NCBI GenBank assembly: GCA_014607495.2
Contig: CP053170.1
Coordinates: 6,820,001-6,884,000 of the forward strand
Length of the DNA stretch: 64,000 nt
Source: Carposina sasakii
Taxonomy: Eukaryota > Arthropoda > Insecta > Lepidoptera > Carposinidae
Reading direction: 5' to 3'
The translations under genes and the position numbers were made by a program. The notes beneath the pieces were generated by a model. That model did not search any database. It worked only from the letters and a program-made list of their open reading frames with translations, and was not told where the DNA came from. Shown piece after piece: positions 1 through 11,317 of the stretch. Positions within the stretch are counted from its first letter, which is position 1, and the number at the start of each line of letters is the position of its first letter.

Positions 1-141
1 GAGCATTTATGCAGAAAAACGCAGTCTATTTACTCAACTTTGGACCCTGATATCTTGGGAACCGTATGCTTCCATGGTGAAAAATTATGAGGAGATTCCG
101 TAGTTTTCGGGAACGTTGATGACCAAAACAAACACCCTGTA
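1..141. repeat. Partial TIR element (MITE family M1), cut by window start
   Basis: This segment matches the right part of elements at 41884-42260 and 48997-49337, including the tract with TTTGGACCCT and TTTCGGGAACGTTGA, and ends in ACACCCTGTATA. The left end lies outside the window. The better copies have CAGGATG termini flanked by TA, as in Tc1/mariner-type MITEs. No coding capacity is seen. Confidence 0.7.
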
Positions 142-991
142 TAAGTACTTAGCTCAGATTAGATTAAGTAAAAAAGCATAGGTAGGTGTTTCACGGCCCA
201 TGCCAAAAGTGACGCCGAAAACATTTTTTACTTTTACTTAATCTGTATACATTAGCACTAATTCCTTCCGTGCACATAAGAGTCGACCTCAGGGCATTCC
301 CTCAGGCGAGCAACTTGTCACCGATGATCTTTTTATATCTGACCTCGATATGCTAAACTGTGACTATGAGATCTCATTCGTTCTGGCTACCCCCTAGGAA
401 AAAAGCCGTGTGTTTAATGTACCTACTGACATATGTAAAGACTCATAGATCTCTCAGTTTCTTAATTTTCATAAATATAGAAAGCTAAGTTTCTCTCTTA
501 TTGCCCTTTATTAAATGTGATAATATAAAAGTTTTATGACTTATTATGCGTGCATTTAAATTAAATACGTATTATTATAATTATCTATCACATAACTATT
601 ATTTCATGGTCTGATCATATCCACTTATTTTTTTCTTTTAAAATATAATATGAAGTAATTTTTTTGGACACTGTATCTATTATCATCAGACCGTGTCGCG
701 CATTTTTTTTAGGAGTGTAAAGTCAATCTGTTTTGACAGTTCCTAATGATGACCACCCTGATGATCACTTATCGAAAATTAATGAAATGCCTACCCCGTA
801 AGGGATAAAGGCGTGATTCTATGTATGTATGTCATGAAATGGAAGTGAAGCCTGAAGAAAACATGGGGCAACATATACTAGGAACATAATTGCCACTTCT
901 GTAAGTTTCAATGACCTATCATCACTTCGAACTGTAAATGCAATGTACAATAGTGTAAATAAATGTAAATGCAATGTACAATAGTCTAAAT
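142..991. other. Gene-free stretch with fragments of dispersed repeats
   Basis: No exon-like reading frame is seen. About 260-420 is a diverged fragment of the repeat carrying AGAGTCGAC and GTGACAAGTTGCTAGC that recurs at 1798-1990, 20925-21125, 25905-26110, 49780-49930 and 57885-58050. About 785-825 has the end of another family (CTACCCCGTAAGGGATAAAGG). At 936-991 a short unit with AAATGCAATGTACAATAGT is present twice in tandem. Confidence 0.6.
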
Positions 992-1195
992 CAGTAGTTC
1001 CCAATTAGTTTTTTCTACGTACCACTCTAAGAAAGACGCCAAACTCGTGTACCCTTATTACAGGAATGATAAATAAAAGATGAAATCAGATGTATTTAGA
1101 ATTGATTACTATCAAAATACAATATGCGCCGCGTACCCCTTGATGCAAACTTGCGTACCCCTGGGGGTACGTTTATCACTAATTGGGAACCACTG
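992..1195. mobile_element. hAT-type MITE with 8-bp target duplication
   Basis: The element is bounded by 18-bp terminal inverted repeats, CAGTAGTTCCCAATTAGT on the left and the inverse of CAGTGGTTCCCAATTAGT on the right (one mismatch). It is flanked by a perfect 8-bp direct repeat GTCTAAAT at 984-991 and 1196-1203. An 8-bp duplication with CAGTGGTTCCCAA-type ends is typical of hAT elements. At 204 bp it has no coding capacity, so it would need a transposase in trans. Confidence 0.88.
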
Positions 1196-1203
1196 GTCTA
1201 AAT

Positions 1204-3151
1204 AAATGCTGGAATTTTCAAAAAATGTTTATAAATGGCATGAATACATGAAAAAGAAAGTTTAAGTGAAATAATAAAATTTATTAATTAATTTTAATAA
1301 TAAGTCATAGTTGAGATGCTTTCGCTGCGTGCATGATAATAAATTTAATGCAAATAAGAAGTTACTTACTAAATACTTATGCATATTACCTAAGCGTCTC
1401 ATAAATTCTAGTACCTACCTATAATAAGTAGTTTAGGTACGTAATTGGCTACATAGAGAGTTATATTAACTCTAAGTACCTACTTAGGTATAATATAAGT
1501 ATCGGTAGTTCTACTTATAGGTAAATAAAACTCTTCTTCCAGTGTAATGTACTCGTAATGTGAGGCTTCACTGAAAGACATCAGCTGCATCTTGATGTAT
1601 AGTACCTATATGCATTGATTGCGGTATTATACCCACTTTATATATTTTAGCTTGTAATTTTTTTATGTGTGTGTGTGGCGAAAAATAAACATTTTCTTTC
1701 TTTCTTTCTTTCTTTCTTTATTTCATTCTTTCTTTCTCTCTTTCTTTCTTTCTCTCTTTCTTTCTTTCTTTTATTCTTTCTCTCTTTCTTTCTTTCATCT
1801 CCTTCCGTGTATGTCGTAGTAAGAGTCGACTAAGGAATTCTCTCACGCCATAAGCTAGCAACTGTCACTACACAAAACGTGGCTGTGGGCTCTTCTTTAC
1901 GATCCTGCAGTTTTGGTTATCACAAGGGAGCACAGCCGTGGTTTCACGTGGCTGTCATAACCATGTAATTTCGAGACTCATTTTGTGTCTAGGTCTCTAT
2001 AACGGCTATAATCATAGCATTCCGCTTATACTCCTTTTGCTACACCCTGTACAACGTCACCACTCTCCTGGGAAACCAAAGCTTACATACCTACGTCATT
2101 AGGTACATACATACGTACATAACAATAATTGTTATTCCGTATTTCTGTTTATAAAACAGAACTTAATTAAGTGCCAATAGTTTTATTAGTTTTACCTGAG
2201 TTTTATTGTTGAGCTCTTTAACAAGGTCATGTTTCTCGGGTCACTCTCACGTTACAGCCCATTGTGAAGATGTGAGCCTTGCACAACCCTGGTTTCATTT
2301 TACACAAAGTAGGTACTTGGCAAGCCTGGTTGACAGATGACTAAAGTTTCGGCAACGTAATTCTTCTGAGACGCAGCTTTTGGAACTGTTGTTCGCGAGA
2401 TGCGATGAAACTTCACGTTTTAGTAATCGTTTCGTTTACTTAAAATCTTATCGAGTCCTGAATGACTGAGAATTATAGATATCTGAAAGTAAGTGAGCTG
2501 CTAATCTTAGCGACCTAAAACTTAAGGGTGTATTCTTAGGATTTTCCGAAATTTCCACGGAAATAGAAATGAACGGGATTGCTAAAGTTTCCGCGAAAGA
2601 AGTCTCGGGCGTCCACTAGCTAGGTACGAGTATATTTAGCATGATACCAGCATGAAAATGAAAACAAATGTATGTAAATGAAAGCAAATGGCGTGATTAT
2701 ACTCGTACCTACTACCTACTCCGAATTTCTTCACCCTAATTGGCTTGTATTTTTGGCTTGTAATTCGTTCCAGATGCGCTATAGCTAAAAATATTTAACA
2801 GAATTTGAAGGGTTGGTCTTAATCAACTCGTAAACTGGTAAGTCGAGTTGACTGTTGACTCACTTACTCAAGCCTCAAGGGGAAATCACCTACGACTTAG
2901 AATACCAGTTAGCCTTCACGATCGACACTCAAGCTCCTCAAAATGACAAATTAGTCGCGGTGTCATATTATGGCAATTTAACCTTTGCCAAAACAACCAT
3001 TTTTATATAATAATATTATAACAACCGCATATCCTATACAATGATACGATAATTAAACACTTGATAAGCGTTTAATAACCGATGAAGCTATTAAAATGGT
3101 CCTCAAGGCTAAATTAGATATAAGTCATATAAACCACTTCGATCGACCATT
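1204..3151. other. Gene-free stretch with repeat fragments
   Basis: No gene was recognised. It contains the microsatellite listed separately, one copy of the AGAGTCGAC/ACGTGGCTGTGGG dispersed repeat at about 1798-1990, and several GTAGGTAC-type runs. The rest is AT-rich DNA without convincing exon signals on either strand. Confidence 0.5.
1697..1797. repeat. (TTTC)n microsatellite
   Basis: An imperfect tetranucleotide run of CTTT units interrupted by CTCT and TATT variants. It directly follows AAATAAACATTT, which looks like the 3' tail of a retroelement, so the run may have grown from such a tail. Confidence 0.9.
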
Positions 3152-3414
3152 CTTCTATGCTGCTCTGGGAGTGAAAAAAAAACGTAAATACTACAGCTGC
3201 TTCTCTTCCCGTGCATACTGTACAAGTCAGTAGAGGGACAAGAGGGTCTTGGTGTTTTGTAGGCGATGGGCTAACTACCTGTCACTACTAACCGAACTTG
3301 TACATCTCAACTATACCCTCAAAATTGGTCAGAAGTGGCACCATGTGGTTCTATCGGCCCTTGGTGCTCTGCCTACCCCGTAAGGGATAAAGGCGTGATT
3401 ATATGTATGTATAT
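3152..3414 (+). mobile_element. SINE-like repeat, family C
   Basis: The copy runs from a TGCTGCTCTGGGAGTG start, through TACAGCTGCTTCTCTTCCC and ACTGTACAAGTCAGTAG, to CCCCGTAAGGGATAAAGG, and ends in a TATGTATG tail. Matching copies lie at 50473-50768 (+), 29984-30604 (+, interrupted) and 10088-10203 (-, partial). A simple-repeat tail and orientation-consistent 3' ends suggest retroposition, but no Pol III boxes or target duplication were defined. Confidence 0.6.
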
Positions 3415-3708
3415 ATGTAAACCACTTCGAAACTTAGCACTTCTTAGATTCTAGTGTGAGTCCTAGACAACTCAGGAATGTTTTTAAGTACAATCTTGAA
3501 CATGCGTTTTGTGGAGTCTCAAATTTTGTGGATCGATTAGTTTTTATATTGGGCCATTTTCGTAGTCTTACGGTTAAAATGCCATACACACCTTTTGTTA
3601 CACCCTTATGACTGTGTAAGTAGATACTTATATTGAATAATAATTTATTCTCTTTCTATTGGTAGTTGGCCATATACTCGTACCTATACACCAAGCCTAT
3701 ATACATAA

Positions 3709-4050
3709 CTAGTGGACGCCCGCGACTTCGTCCGCGTACTCTACAGAAAAAACAAAATGTCGAAATTATCCGGGATAAAAACATTTTCCCGGGATTAAAA
3801 GTAGCCTGTATGTTAAGTGGGACCTGTCACAATATATTCCTGAAAACTGCATCGAAATCGGTTCAGCCGTTTCTGAGATTAGCGTGCACAAACGCATAGA
3901 CAAACAGACAAACCGACAAACAGATAAAAATTCCAAAATCATCGTTTTGGGTTCTATTGCGTTGATAAAGGTCTCCTATAATATTTTTTCTCATATATCT
4001 TCCATGTACAGACAGCGATCCGTTACATTTTTATCATATGTATGGATAGA
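3709..4050 (-). mobile_element. Non-autonomous Helitron-like element
   Basis: Read on the minus strand, the element starts with TC, preceded by A, and ends in CTAG followed by T: the TC...CTRR between A and T layout of Helitrons. The 3' end carries the GCGGACGAAGTCGCGGGCG-type hairpin also found at the end of the helicase-bearing element at 51443-52121. Family members with the same body are at 26876-27147, 32224-32535, 36086-36309 and 61179-61402. It has no ORF of its own. Confidence 0.75.
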
Positions 4051-4890
4051 TAGATGATTACCTATGTAGATATTATAATTTTCAAAAGTTTATGAGCGAA
4101 AGTAAAGTATCTTTGTTGCCAATTTAAAAATAAATTTCCTAAATGTAATTTTTTATTACACTTAATTATGAAAATAGATATGCAAATAAGTAAAAAAAAA
4201 TTACAGCCCACGGTTAGGTAACTGAAGATTGCTCTTAGTAACATTATTAGCATAAATAACCTATAAATAAATATATGTACTAGGAACCTACTAACCAAAC
4301 TGTAATTAGTAAGTTATTATTACTTTTTGGTATCTGTTAAGTACCTACATTAGAAAATTAAGATGTAGGAACCTACTATATAAGTAAATGCTTACAGAAT
4401 ATTAATGTACCCACGACCTTTTAAGAAAACTTTATAATTTATTATGGGGGAACTCTAGTATGAAAGATGCCTTACACCGAAGTACATACCCCGTAGGTTT
4501 TGATTCCCTTGCAAGTGTCGAAAATTTGCGGCATAAACGGCTGTATCTTTTGGTTGCGTTGGCTTACAAGTTTGATTTTTTCACACCTCCAAGCGACGAC
4601 AGTGACCTGAGAATCTGATATAAATTTCACCTTGATACCTCCACGCGTTCCTGAGAGATAAACTGACGGACGGACAACAAAGTGATTCTATAAGGTTTCC
4701 GTTTTTTTTCCTTTCGGGGTACGGAACCCAAAATTTCAATATTGATTGAATACTAGCGGGATGATTTGACCAAAGAGCCATAAGGTTTTGGCTAGATCCA
4801 TAATCTTACAGTTCACTGACGACACCCTCTGCAATCTACTAATTAGATAGGTACTTCTCCAAATCTTAAAACAGCATAGTTTAGTATGTA
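4051..4890. other. Gene-free, AT-rich; repeat fragment near 4560-4745
   Basis: No exon or RNA gene was recognised. The part at about 4560-4745 ends in GGGGTACGGAACCC and belongs to the dispersed repeat that also encloses the Tigger copy at 50959-52843. Confidence 0.5.
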
Positions 4891-5893
4891 CAGTCAAACC
4901 TGGGTAAGTGAGAACTGGATAAGTGAGAAAACTCCATAAGTGAGAGTAATAGCCAGGACCCGTCATTTTAAGCTCCCAAAACCTCTATTAGCGAGAAACA
5001 GAAACCTCTGTAAGAGAGAGTCGTTTTTCCCTCATGGACCTCCGTAAGTGAGACTGCTACTTATCTATACCTCTATAAGCGAGAGATGAGCTTTATTTAT
5101 TATTTAGGAGGAACTATTGCTACAAAAAATACATAGGTTCATAATAACAAATGACAAAACAAATTACAAATTTAACATCTGCTATTTTATGACTCATTCT
5201 TAACTTTCGTGGAACTTTCGTTCAAATTGACGACGACGTAACTACCGCTGGAGAACAAACCGAAGACGATATCGTTAAGAATTTTGTGAACACCTGTATT
5301 GCTGGTAATGACAGTGAAGACGAGGCACAGATTCCGAAAACAGAAATAAAGACCATTCCAATGAAGCTATCATTAAATGCGTTGGAGACGGTCCATTAGT
5401 ACTTTGAATACGCGGCGGTTGTTGATCAAGCAATATTCGACAAAATTTATGAGTTAGAGAAAAACATTCAAAATACAAAAACAGAAACCCAAACGAAATT
5501 GATAGATTTTTTTAAGTGTAAACACATAAGTTCTAAATAAAATAAATTTACATTAGTGCATGAATTTTTGTTTTGTTTTCGTAAGCATCTTGATACCTAC
5601 CCTTATAAAGTACTTTGATGTCGAAATCTAATGTACATAACATATACATATTATTAAAAATATATATGTATACACGTACATAATATATGTTGTGCATATT
5701 ATGCACATAATTTTATCATATTACATATTTACTACAATCGTACTTACTGTAACTTGTTATTGCTGCGTACCTCTATAAGAGAGAAACGCTACCCATGTAC
5801 CTGCATTAGCGAGAAACTCGGGTTAGTGAGAAACCTCTATAAGCGAGAATGAGATTGTGCTCCCTTGAACTCTCGCTTATCCAGGTTTGACTG
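4891..5893 (+). mobile_element. Tigger/pogo-like DNA transposon, internally deleted
   Basis: The ends are inverted copies of CAGTCAAACCTGG followed by GTAAGTGAGAA-type repeats, and the element is flanked by TA on both sides (4889-4890, 5894-5895), as for Tc1/mariner/pogo transposons. Subterminal motifs of the ATAAGCGAGA/GTAAGTGAGA kind repeat several times near each end. Only the last part of a transposase gene remains (5229-5540). A second copy in opposite orientation lies at 51046-52333. Confidence 0.85.
5229..5540 (+). pseudogene. C-terminal relic of Tigger/pogo-type transposase
   Basis: The frame gives an acidic segment (DDDVTTAGEQTEDDIV), then IPMKLSLNALETV, an in-frame TAG at 5397-5399, then a segment ending TKLIDFFK and a stop. 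An acidic tail followed by a leucine-rich stretch near the C-terminus fits CENP-B/jerky/Tigger-type transposases. The catalytic DDE core and the N-terminal DNA-binding part are gone. The in-frame stop and missing domains make it non-functional. The family call rests on the TIRs, the TA duplication and this C-terminal style. Confidence 0.65.
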
Positions 5894-5895
5894 TA

Positions 5896-6784
5896 TTATG
5901 TACTTACTTAGGTCCGTCTTGCCACAATCGACTGGCCACCCCTGACGTATTTGGTATCAGTCACCGAATACTTCGACACAGAGGTTGAGGTAGAAACTAA
6001 ATGATCCGGCGTTTTAATAGAGAAAGTGCACACCATCGATTTTGCTGGATATTGCGTCATTTGATTTGAAGATTGATGATTGTTGTCATGACTTGAGGGT
6101 CTTATAATGCTATTATAGATATATTATGTATATACGGTAGTTATATATATATATACATATTTATATTATTCCAGTGAAGCCCCGCATCAGTAATGCCTGC
6201 GGAAGTCAAAACACACAAGCACCTATAGTGAGGAACTTGGCTACGTACCTAGCGCATTCAGACTAACTTATTTCTAGGTAAGTACCTACATAGGTAGGTA
6301 TCTCATATCATGTAACGTCACATTAAGTTTGTAATTCAATCAAATGAAACTATTAAAATAGACCAAAAATACCTAAATAGTCACCAGCACCACCTAATTT
6401 AATAAGCAGTGTGATATACGTCAAAACGCCTACGAAAAGTTCAACAGCATTCAACTAAATTTATTTATTACGGTTATAGATACGTTGGGAACTGAACCCC
6501 CTAATGCATGTTCTTTGGGGATCAAAGCAAGCAAAAAATATTTCTCAGTAATTTCCAAGAAAACACGCTTTGTATTTCTAAAATTATTTTATAGTCAGTC
6601 ACGGGCGCGGCGGCTTCTAGTTATGCATAACCTAGTGATTGTTTCTGATACATATGTATGTTCATAACGCATAGTAAAAACTAAAATGTATACCTACATA
6701 GATAGAAGATTTAATTAAGAGTTTAGCGGCTAAACTTTAGCCTGTAAATAATAAAAACAATTTAATAAAAAAGATGCAAAAGTA
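5896..6784. other. Gene-free stretch between Tigger and tRNA-Val
   Basis: No gene was recognised. It holds a TA-rich run near 6120-6170 and a short fragment of the GAAGCCCCGCATCAG repeat at about 6174-6200. Two T-tracts on the minus strand close to 6767-6781 serve the tRNA gene next to it. Confidence 0.5.
6767..6781 (-). terminator. Pol III terminator tracts for tRNA-Val
   Basis: On the minus strand the mature tRNA end is followed within 3 nt by TTTT (6778-6781) and then by a run of six T (6767-6772). T-runs of four or more are the RNA polymerase III stop signal. Confidence 0.75.
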
Positions 6785-6857
6785 TGTTTCCGCCCGGGAT
6801 CGAACCGGGGACCTTCTGCGTGTTAGGCAGATGTGATAACCGCTACACCACGGAAAC
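6785..6857 (-). tRNA. tRNA-Val (anticodon AAC)
   Basis: The 73-nt cloverleaf is intact. Acceptor stem GTTTCCG pairs perfectly with CGGAAAC, with discriminator A. The D-arm region TGGTGTAGCGGTTATCAC doubles as the A box. The anticodon stem TCTGC/GCAGA encloses CTAACAC, anticodon AAC. The T-arm CCCGG-TTCGATC-CCGGG supplies the B box. T-runs follow directly downstream. This is a single-copy, well-paired gene with no intron, unlike the degenerate tRNA-like SINE heads elsewhere in the window. The jockey element sits only 28 bp upstream. Confidence 0.95.
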
Positions 6858-6885
6858 CCATGCCGGTAGTGCCGAAATTATATCT

Positions 6886-6898
6886 TATAACACAAACT
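6886..6898. repeat. Target-site duplication, jockey 3' side
   Basis: The 13-bp sequence TATAACACAAACT recurs exactly at 9233-9245 and brackets the jockey insertion. The last T may be shared with the oligo(dT) tract. Confidence 0.9.
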
Positions 6899-9232
6899 TT
6901 TTTTTTTTTTTTTTTTTCTTCTCTTTCGTATCTGCGATCAGTGCCTGACTATGAGCAGATGTGATGTCTTGCATGGCCTTGAGTAGAAGAGGTCCAACAA
7001 CTTCTTCCACTTTTCTTACTCAATCGAGTTCCAGAATATTTTTCCGTTTTAACCTCTTAGGATAGTTCACAGATGTCAGCTCAGTGGCTAGTTTGTTAGG
7101 GTGTTTGACAAGGCGTCTTCTGTAGTGAGATGTGGCTTTCTTTATCACTTCATCGACTGTCTCCATGTGAAGCTCACTGTGCAGTTCCTCAGTTTTCAGG
7201 AACCACGGTGCGTTGGAAATATTTTTCAGTATCCCGTTCTGTGCTCTCTGGATAATTGCTATGTTGGAGTTACATGCCGAACCCCACAATTGGATACCAT
7301 AAGTCCAGATAGGTTTTAGAGTCACCTTGTAGATCAGCAGCTTGTTGTCTATACTAAGAACTGAGTTCCTTCCAAGGAGCCAATATAGTCCCCTATACCT
7401 GTGGTTGAGCTCATCTCTTTTCCTTTGCAGGTGCTGTTTCCAGGTTAGTCTTCGGTCTATATGCACACCTAGGTACTTAACAGTGTCGTTGTGAGGTAGG
7501 ATAGTTTCCCCTAAGTGGACTGGCGGGCAGTTTCCTTTGCGAAGAGTGAAAGTAGCCTGTGTGGACTTTGAGGTGCTAGCTTTGATTCGCCACTTCTTTA
7601 GCCACAAGTTGATTTTATCTAAGCCATTTTGTAGGTACAATGAAGCTTGATTTGGATCTTTGCTACTGGCAAGGATAGCGGTGTCATCCGCAAATGTGGC
7701 TGTGACTACTTCCCGTGTCTCTGGTAAATCGGACGTGAATATAGTGTACAGGACGGGACCCAGCACTGATCCCTGAGGTACTCCAGCGTGCACTTCATGA
7801 AATTTAGAGGTGTACTCGTTGTCTTTTACCTGAAATATTCTTTCAGATATGTAGGATTGAACTAAGCCGAAGAAGGGGTGCGGAAGTAGCTTTTTTATTT
7901 TGTACAGGAGGCCCTTGTGCCACACCTTATCGAAAGCCTGTTGAATATCCAAGAATGCCGCCGAGCAGTATTCTTTGCGCTCCAGCGACGTTCTGATTTT
8001 ATCCACCACCCTATGTACCTGCTCGACAGTACCGTGTTCCTGTCGGAACCCAAATTGGTGGTCCGGGATTATAGACCTCTCGTGTAAGATCCTTAGAATG
8101 CGCGACTGGATTATTTTTTCAAAGAGCTTAGAGATGACAGGTAACAGGCTGATTGGTCTATACGAGCTGACGTCATTAAGGGGTTTACCATCTTTGTGAA
8201 TCATTATGACCTGAGAAATCTTCCATATACTTGGGTAGTGACCGACTCTCAGGATGCCGTTGAAAAACGTAGAGAGAAATATCAGACCTCTTCTTGGAAG
8301 CTTTGTCAGAACCTCTTTGGTGATCATGTCGAATCCTGGGGATTTCTTACTATCCAATCTATTTATAAAATTTAACACCTCTCTTGGGTTAGTCGACTTT
8401 ATGGGCAAGTCTAGTTGGAAGTCTTCGTTAAGCACATCGTCGATGTCCAATTCTTCGAGGTTGGTGCCTTCATTGGGATTAAACACTTTCGCTAAGTGCT
8501 CCCCAAATGCTTCCACCCTGCTTTGTGCAGTCCTGGCCCACTTGTCACCCTCCAGTCTGATCTGCGGTCTGGTTCTTTTAGGCTGGTTCATGTTTGACGT
8601 TGCTTTCCACAAGGAGTAGTTGGTCGATTTGGTGGCTGTAAGTGATTTCAGTTGATGTTCCAGAGTTGCATTTTTGGCATTCCTTATCAGTTCCCTGAAT
8701 TCCCATGAGGCTCTGTTGTATGCTCTTTTGTCATCTTGATGTCTACTACAATGCCAAACCCTGCGTAGCCGTCTTTTTTCCAGAAGTTTACTCTTAATTT
8801 CCCATGGGATAGAATTTTTCCTCGGGTTATTTATGGGCTTGTTTGGGGTAGACAGCCAACACGCCACTTGGATCAAGTTCGTGAAGCTGGTAGCTGCCAG
8901 TTCTATGTCTTCTGATGTTTTTAGCGCAATTTTTAGGTTTAGCCGTCTTTCAATTATTTCTCCAAACGAGTCCCAGTCCGTGTACTTATTGTATAATTTA
9001 GGTATCTTGTCGTACTCAAGTATGGTTGTACTAACTGTAAGTAGTACGGGGGTGTGGTTGGAGGAGCCGTCTAAACAAGGGTCAGTTGAAGTGTAGTATT
9101 GCATCATTCCCTTACAGATATAGAAGTCAATCACATCAGGCAGTCTCTTTTTATCAGTGGGCCAGTGTGTTGGCTCAGCCGTAGAGAGGGTTGTTAGTTT
9201 ATTTTTCTCCAGTGACAGTTTAAGTTGTCTTG
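6898..9232 (-). mobile_element. 5'-truncated jockey-type non-LTR retrotransposon
   Basis: The element has an oligo(A) tail (plus-strand T-run 6898-6917), a short 3' UTR, an open reverse-transcriptase frame and an abrupt 5' end inside the endonuclease domain. Perfect 13-bp direct repeats flank it. This is the signature of target-primed reverse transcription with 5' truncation. The intact reading frame and perfect duplication point to a recent insertion. It landed 28-40 bp upstream of the tRNA-Val gene. Confidence 0.93.
7020..9232 (-). pseudogene. Jockey-type ORF2: endonuclease end plus reverse transcriptase
   Basis: About 737 residues remain. The N-terminus holds only the end of the AP-type endonuclease: DVIDFYI, then SSNHTPVLL, where the usual SDH motif has Asn in place of the catalytic Asp. 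The RT domain is complete by motif: SPGFDMI, SSYRPISLL, QFGFRQEHGT, AFLDIQQAFDKVWH, AGVPQGSVLGP, and the catalytic FADD at about residues 517-520, then KYLGVHIDRRLTW and the C-terminal YGIQLWG region. The frame starts inside the element and runs on into flanking DNA, so no native start exists. ORF1 and most of the endonuclease are absent, so the copy cannot transpose by itself. Confidence 0.9.
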
Positions 9233-9245
9233 TATAACACAAACT
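9233..9245. repeat. Target-site duplication, jockey 5' side
   Basis: Exact copy of the 13-bp sequence at 6886-6898. Confidence 0.9.
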
Positions 9246-10087
9246 GGAATATTTACATTATTTATTAATTATTTGTTAGGCATAATGGTTATAGAATTAT
9301 AGACCTCCGGAGCATCATGATTGAGATTTTGTTTTTATTTCAAAAAACAAAGACATGATACCTAATGTTCATGAAAAATCAACACAATATACATAGGTGT
9401 AATATAAACTTGTTTTTCTATACACCTACAATACACTAAATTTAAACAAATACTTACATAAATTACATACTCTGACCTAGACAAATTTTACGTTTGATCA
9501 ACTTTACTTCTATACATATAGTATAATTATAGTTCTTATTGTATTAATTTTTCTATGGTACCTACTATGCTTCATCTCATAGTTCTTTGGATGTTGGACA
9601 AATTATTTCATGTTAATCAGAGATCTACATACCTGCCCATACTACCCCATACAAATATTATTATTTATTTGTTTGGTATGTTGGTACATGCATGTATGTA
9701 GAATCTGTTGGTAAAGTAACAAAATTTATTTTCCGCATAGGATAAAAAAAAATACAAAATCTTAATATCAAAATAATGATCATAATGTATTTGGATAAAA
9801 GCACTGAATAATAAACATTTATTATAAAACAAAACATTTGTTTGCTAAAATTAAAAGCAGTGTAAAGTAACTTAATAAGCTCTTTATTTGGTGTACTTGT
9901 AATAACTTAGAATAAGAAAAAAAAGTTGTAAGTAAAAAACTTTTAGTTTTTGAATTTTTACAATACTTATAGCCTTATCATATTAAATATTTAATACAAT
10001 CATATGCATAAATTTTTTATGTACAAGATTTCTCCATAGGCAAAACATCTTGAAGCAAGCCTGAATAATTCATTTGCAGGTAGAACC
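9246..10087. other. AT-rich region downstream of the RABIF homologue
   Basis: No exon or RNA gene was recognised. The DNA is AT-rich with many short poly-A/T runs. It lies 3' of RABIF and may include its 3' UTR, but the cleavage site could not be fixed. Confidence 0.45.
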
Positions 10088-10203
10088 TAATACATACATA
10101 TAATCTCGCCTTTATCCCTTACAGGGTAGGCAGAGCACCAAGGGTCGATAGAACCACATGATGCCACTTCTGACCAATTTTGAGGGTATAGTTGAGAGGT
10201 AGG
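10088..10203 (-). mobile_element. SINE-like repeat, family C, partial
   Basis: This is the 3' part of the family seen at 3152-3414, in reverse: CCTTTATCCCTTACAGGG and AGGGTCGATAGAACCACAT, stopping at GGTATAGTTGAGAGGTA. It lies in the presumed 3' flank of the RABIF homologue. Confidence 0.6.
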
Positions 10204-10241
10204 ACCTAATAATTATATTATATTACATATTTAAGTATATT

Positions 10242-11317
10242 TTATGCATGTTCAATCCTAGATAATGCAACGAAGCTATGTTTCGTACTCATATCATAGT
10301 AGCCAACAGGACCTACGTCACAATCTGCACAACTTAAATACTTAGTGTTTTCAACTGTATGCGTAAAGCCAATGTTTTCGAACGTATACATATTTTCCAC
10401 ATGATAAAATTCTTTTATCATCTCATGTTGCACTTCTCCCTCTTTTTTTGTGTCTTGCTGTATTAGAGGCAGCTCTTTCTGCAAGAAAAATTAAAATTTA
10501 ATTTTGATTGTAAAGTACACACAACTATGTTTCTAAAATGAGGTAACCAGAATCGCAGGATCACAACATCCTGCAGCCACATTTAGCTGTGTGGCCAGAT
10601 GTAAAGATCAGTGACAAGTTGCTAGCTCAATGTCTGAGAGAACAGCCCTCGAATTCCTCGTGTATTGTTGTGGTCTTGCATCCGCACAGAACATATTTGT
10701 TACATTACACCTAAAGTACTATAATCAAAAGCTTGGAAATCAGTAGACTTTTAAAGAAATAATGGGTGTTTTATCCTCATAAACTTTAGAATTTCTGTTT
10801 GCATGGACATATATTTTACAAAAGAAAGCCACTGTCCAAGTTTCAAGTTTGCAGTTTCAGTAGTTTTTCCTCAATGTTGATAAATCTGTCAAGACATACC
10901 TTATATGTTACTTGCTGTGGTTATTTGTTACTTCATTTATAACAGAACTTATCGTGCTTTTAGGCTCTACAGTAATGGTGAAAAGGCATATCTATGCTAC
11001 CCAGTTATACACAACTAGGCCTGCCTAAGTATCTAAGTAGCTCTCCTTAGGTTTAGTTTTTAGGCAAACACATAGCAAACAGGAGCCTTACCTACCACGG
11101 ACTTTACATTTATCTGGGAGTGTTACCCGCTACCTAAGTAAAAAAAAGTTTTTTAAAATGCCATTATTACCTCCTGAACTATGTGATTTCCAGATTTCTT
11201 GTCTAAAATCTTAGAACCACAATATTTACATTTTACTGAGAGCTTGTTTTTCCCATCTTCAACAAAGTCGTGATCGGTGTTATCGGCTGCTTTCTCAAGA
11301 ATGCCTCCTTCAGACAT
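10242..11317 (-). CDS. RABIF: RABIF/MSS4 homologue (Rab-interacting zinc-binding protein)
   Basis: Two exons: 11171-11317 (49 codons, from ATG) and 10242-10478 (78 codons plus TAA). The intron has GTAATA and TTTTTCTTGCAG borders and phase 0. The 127-residue product matches the usual MSS4 length of about 120. Zinc-ligand pairs are visible as CKYC (30-33) and CADC (99-102). The most diagnostic block is YTFENIGFTHTVENTKYLSC, followed by DVGPVGYYD, close to the animal MSS4 core. Known role of the family: a small cytosolic zinc protein that binds nucleotide-free exocytic Rab GTPases and acts as a chaperone or weak exchange factor. It is an isolated gene; PSME3IP1 starts 2.9 kb away in divergent orientation. 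The fit of both exons makes the call firm. Confidence 0.92.

Noticed and set aside
1697..1797. Possible CRISPR-like or regulatory array
   Set aside because: Simple (TTTC)n microsatellite; no CRISPR array exists in the window.
7101..9096. Plus-strand open frames over the jockey copy
   Set aside because: Shadows of the RT gene on the opposite strand.
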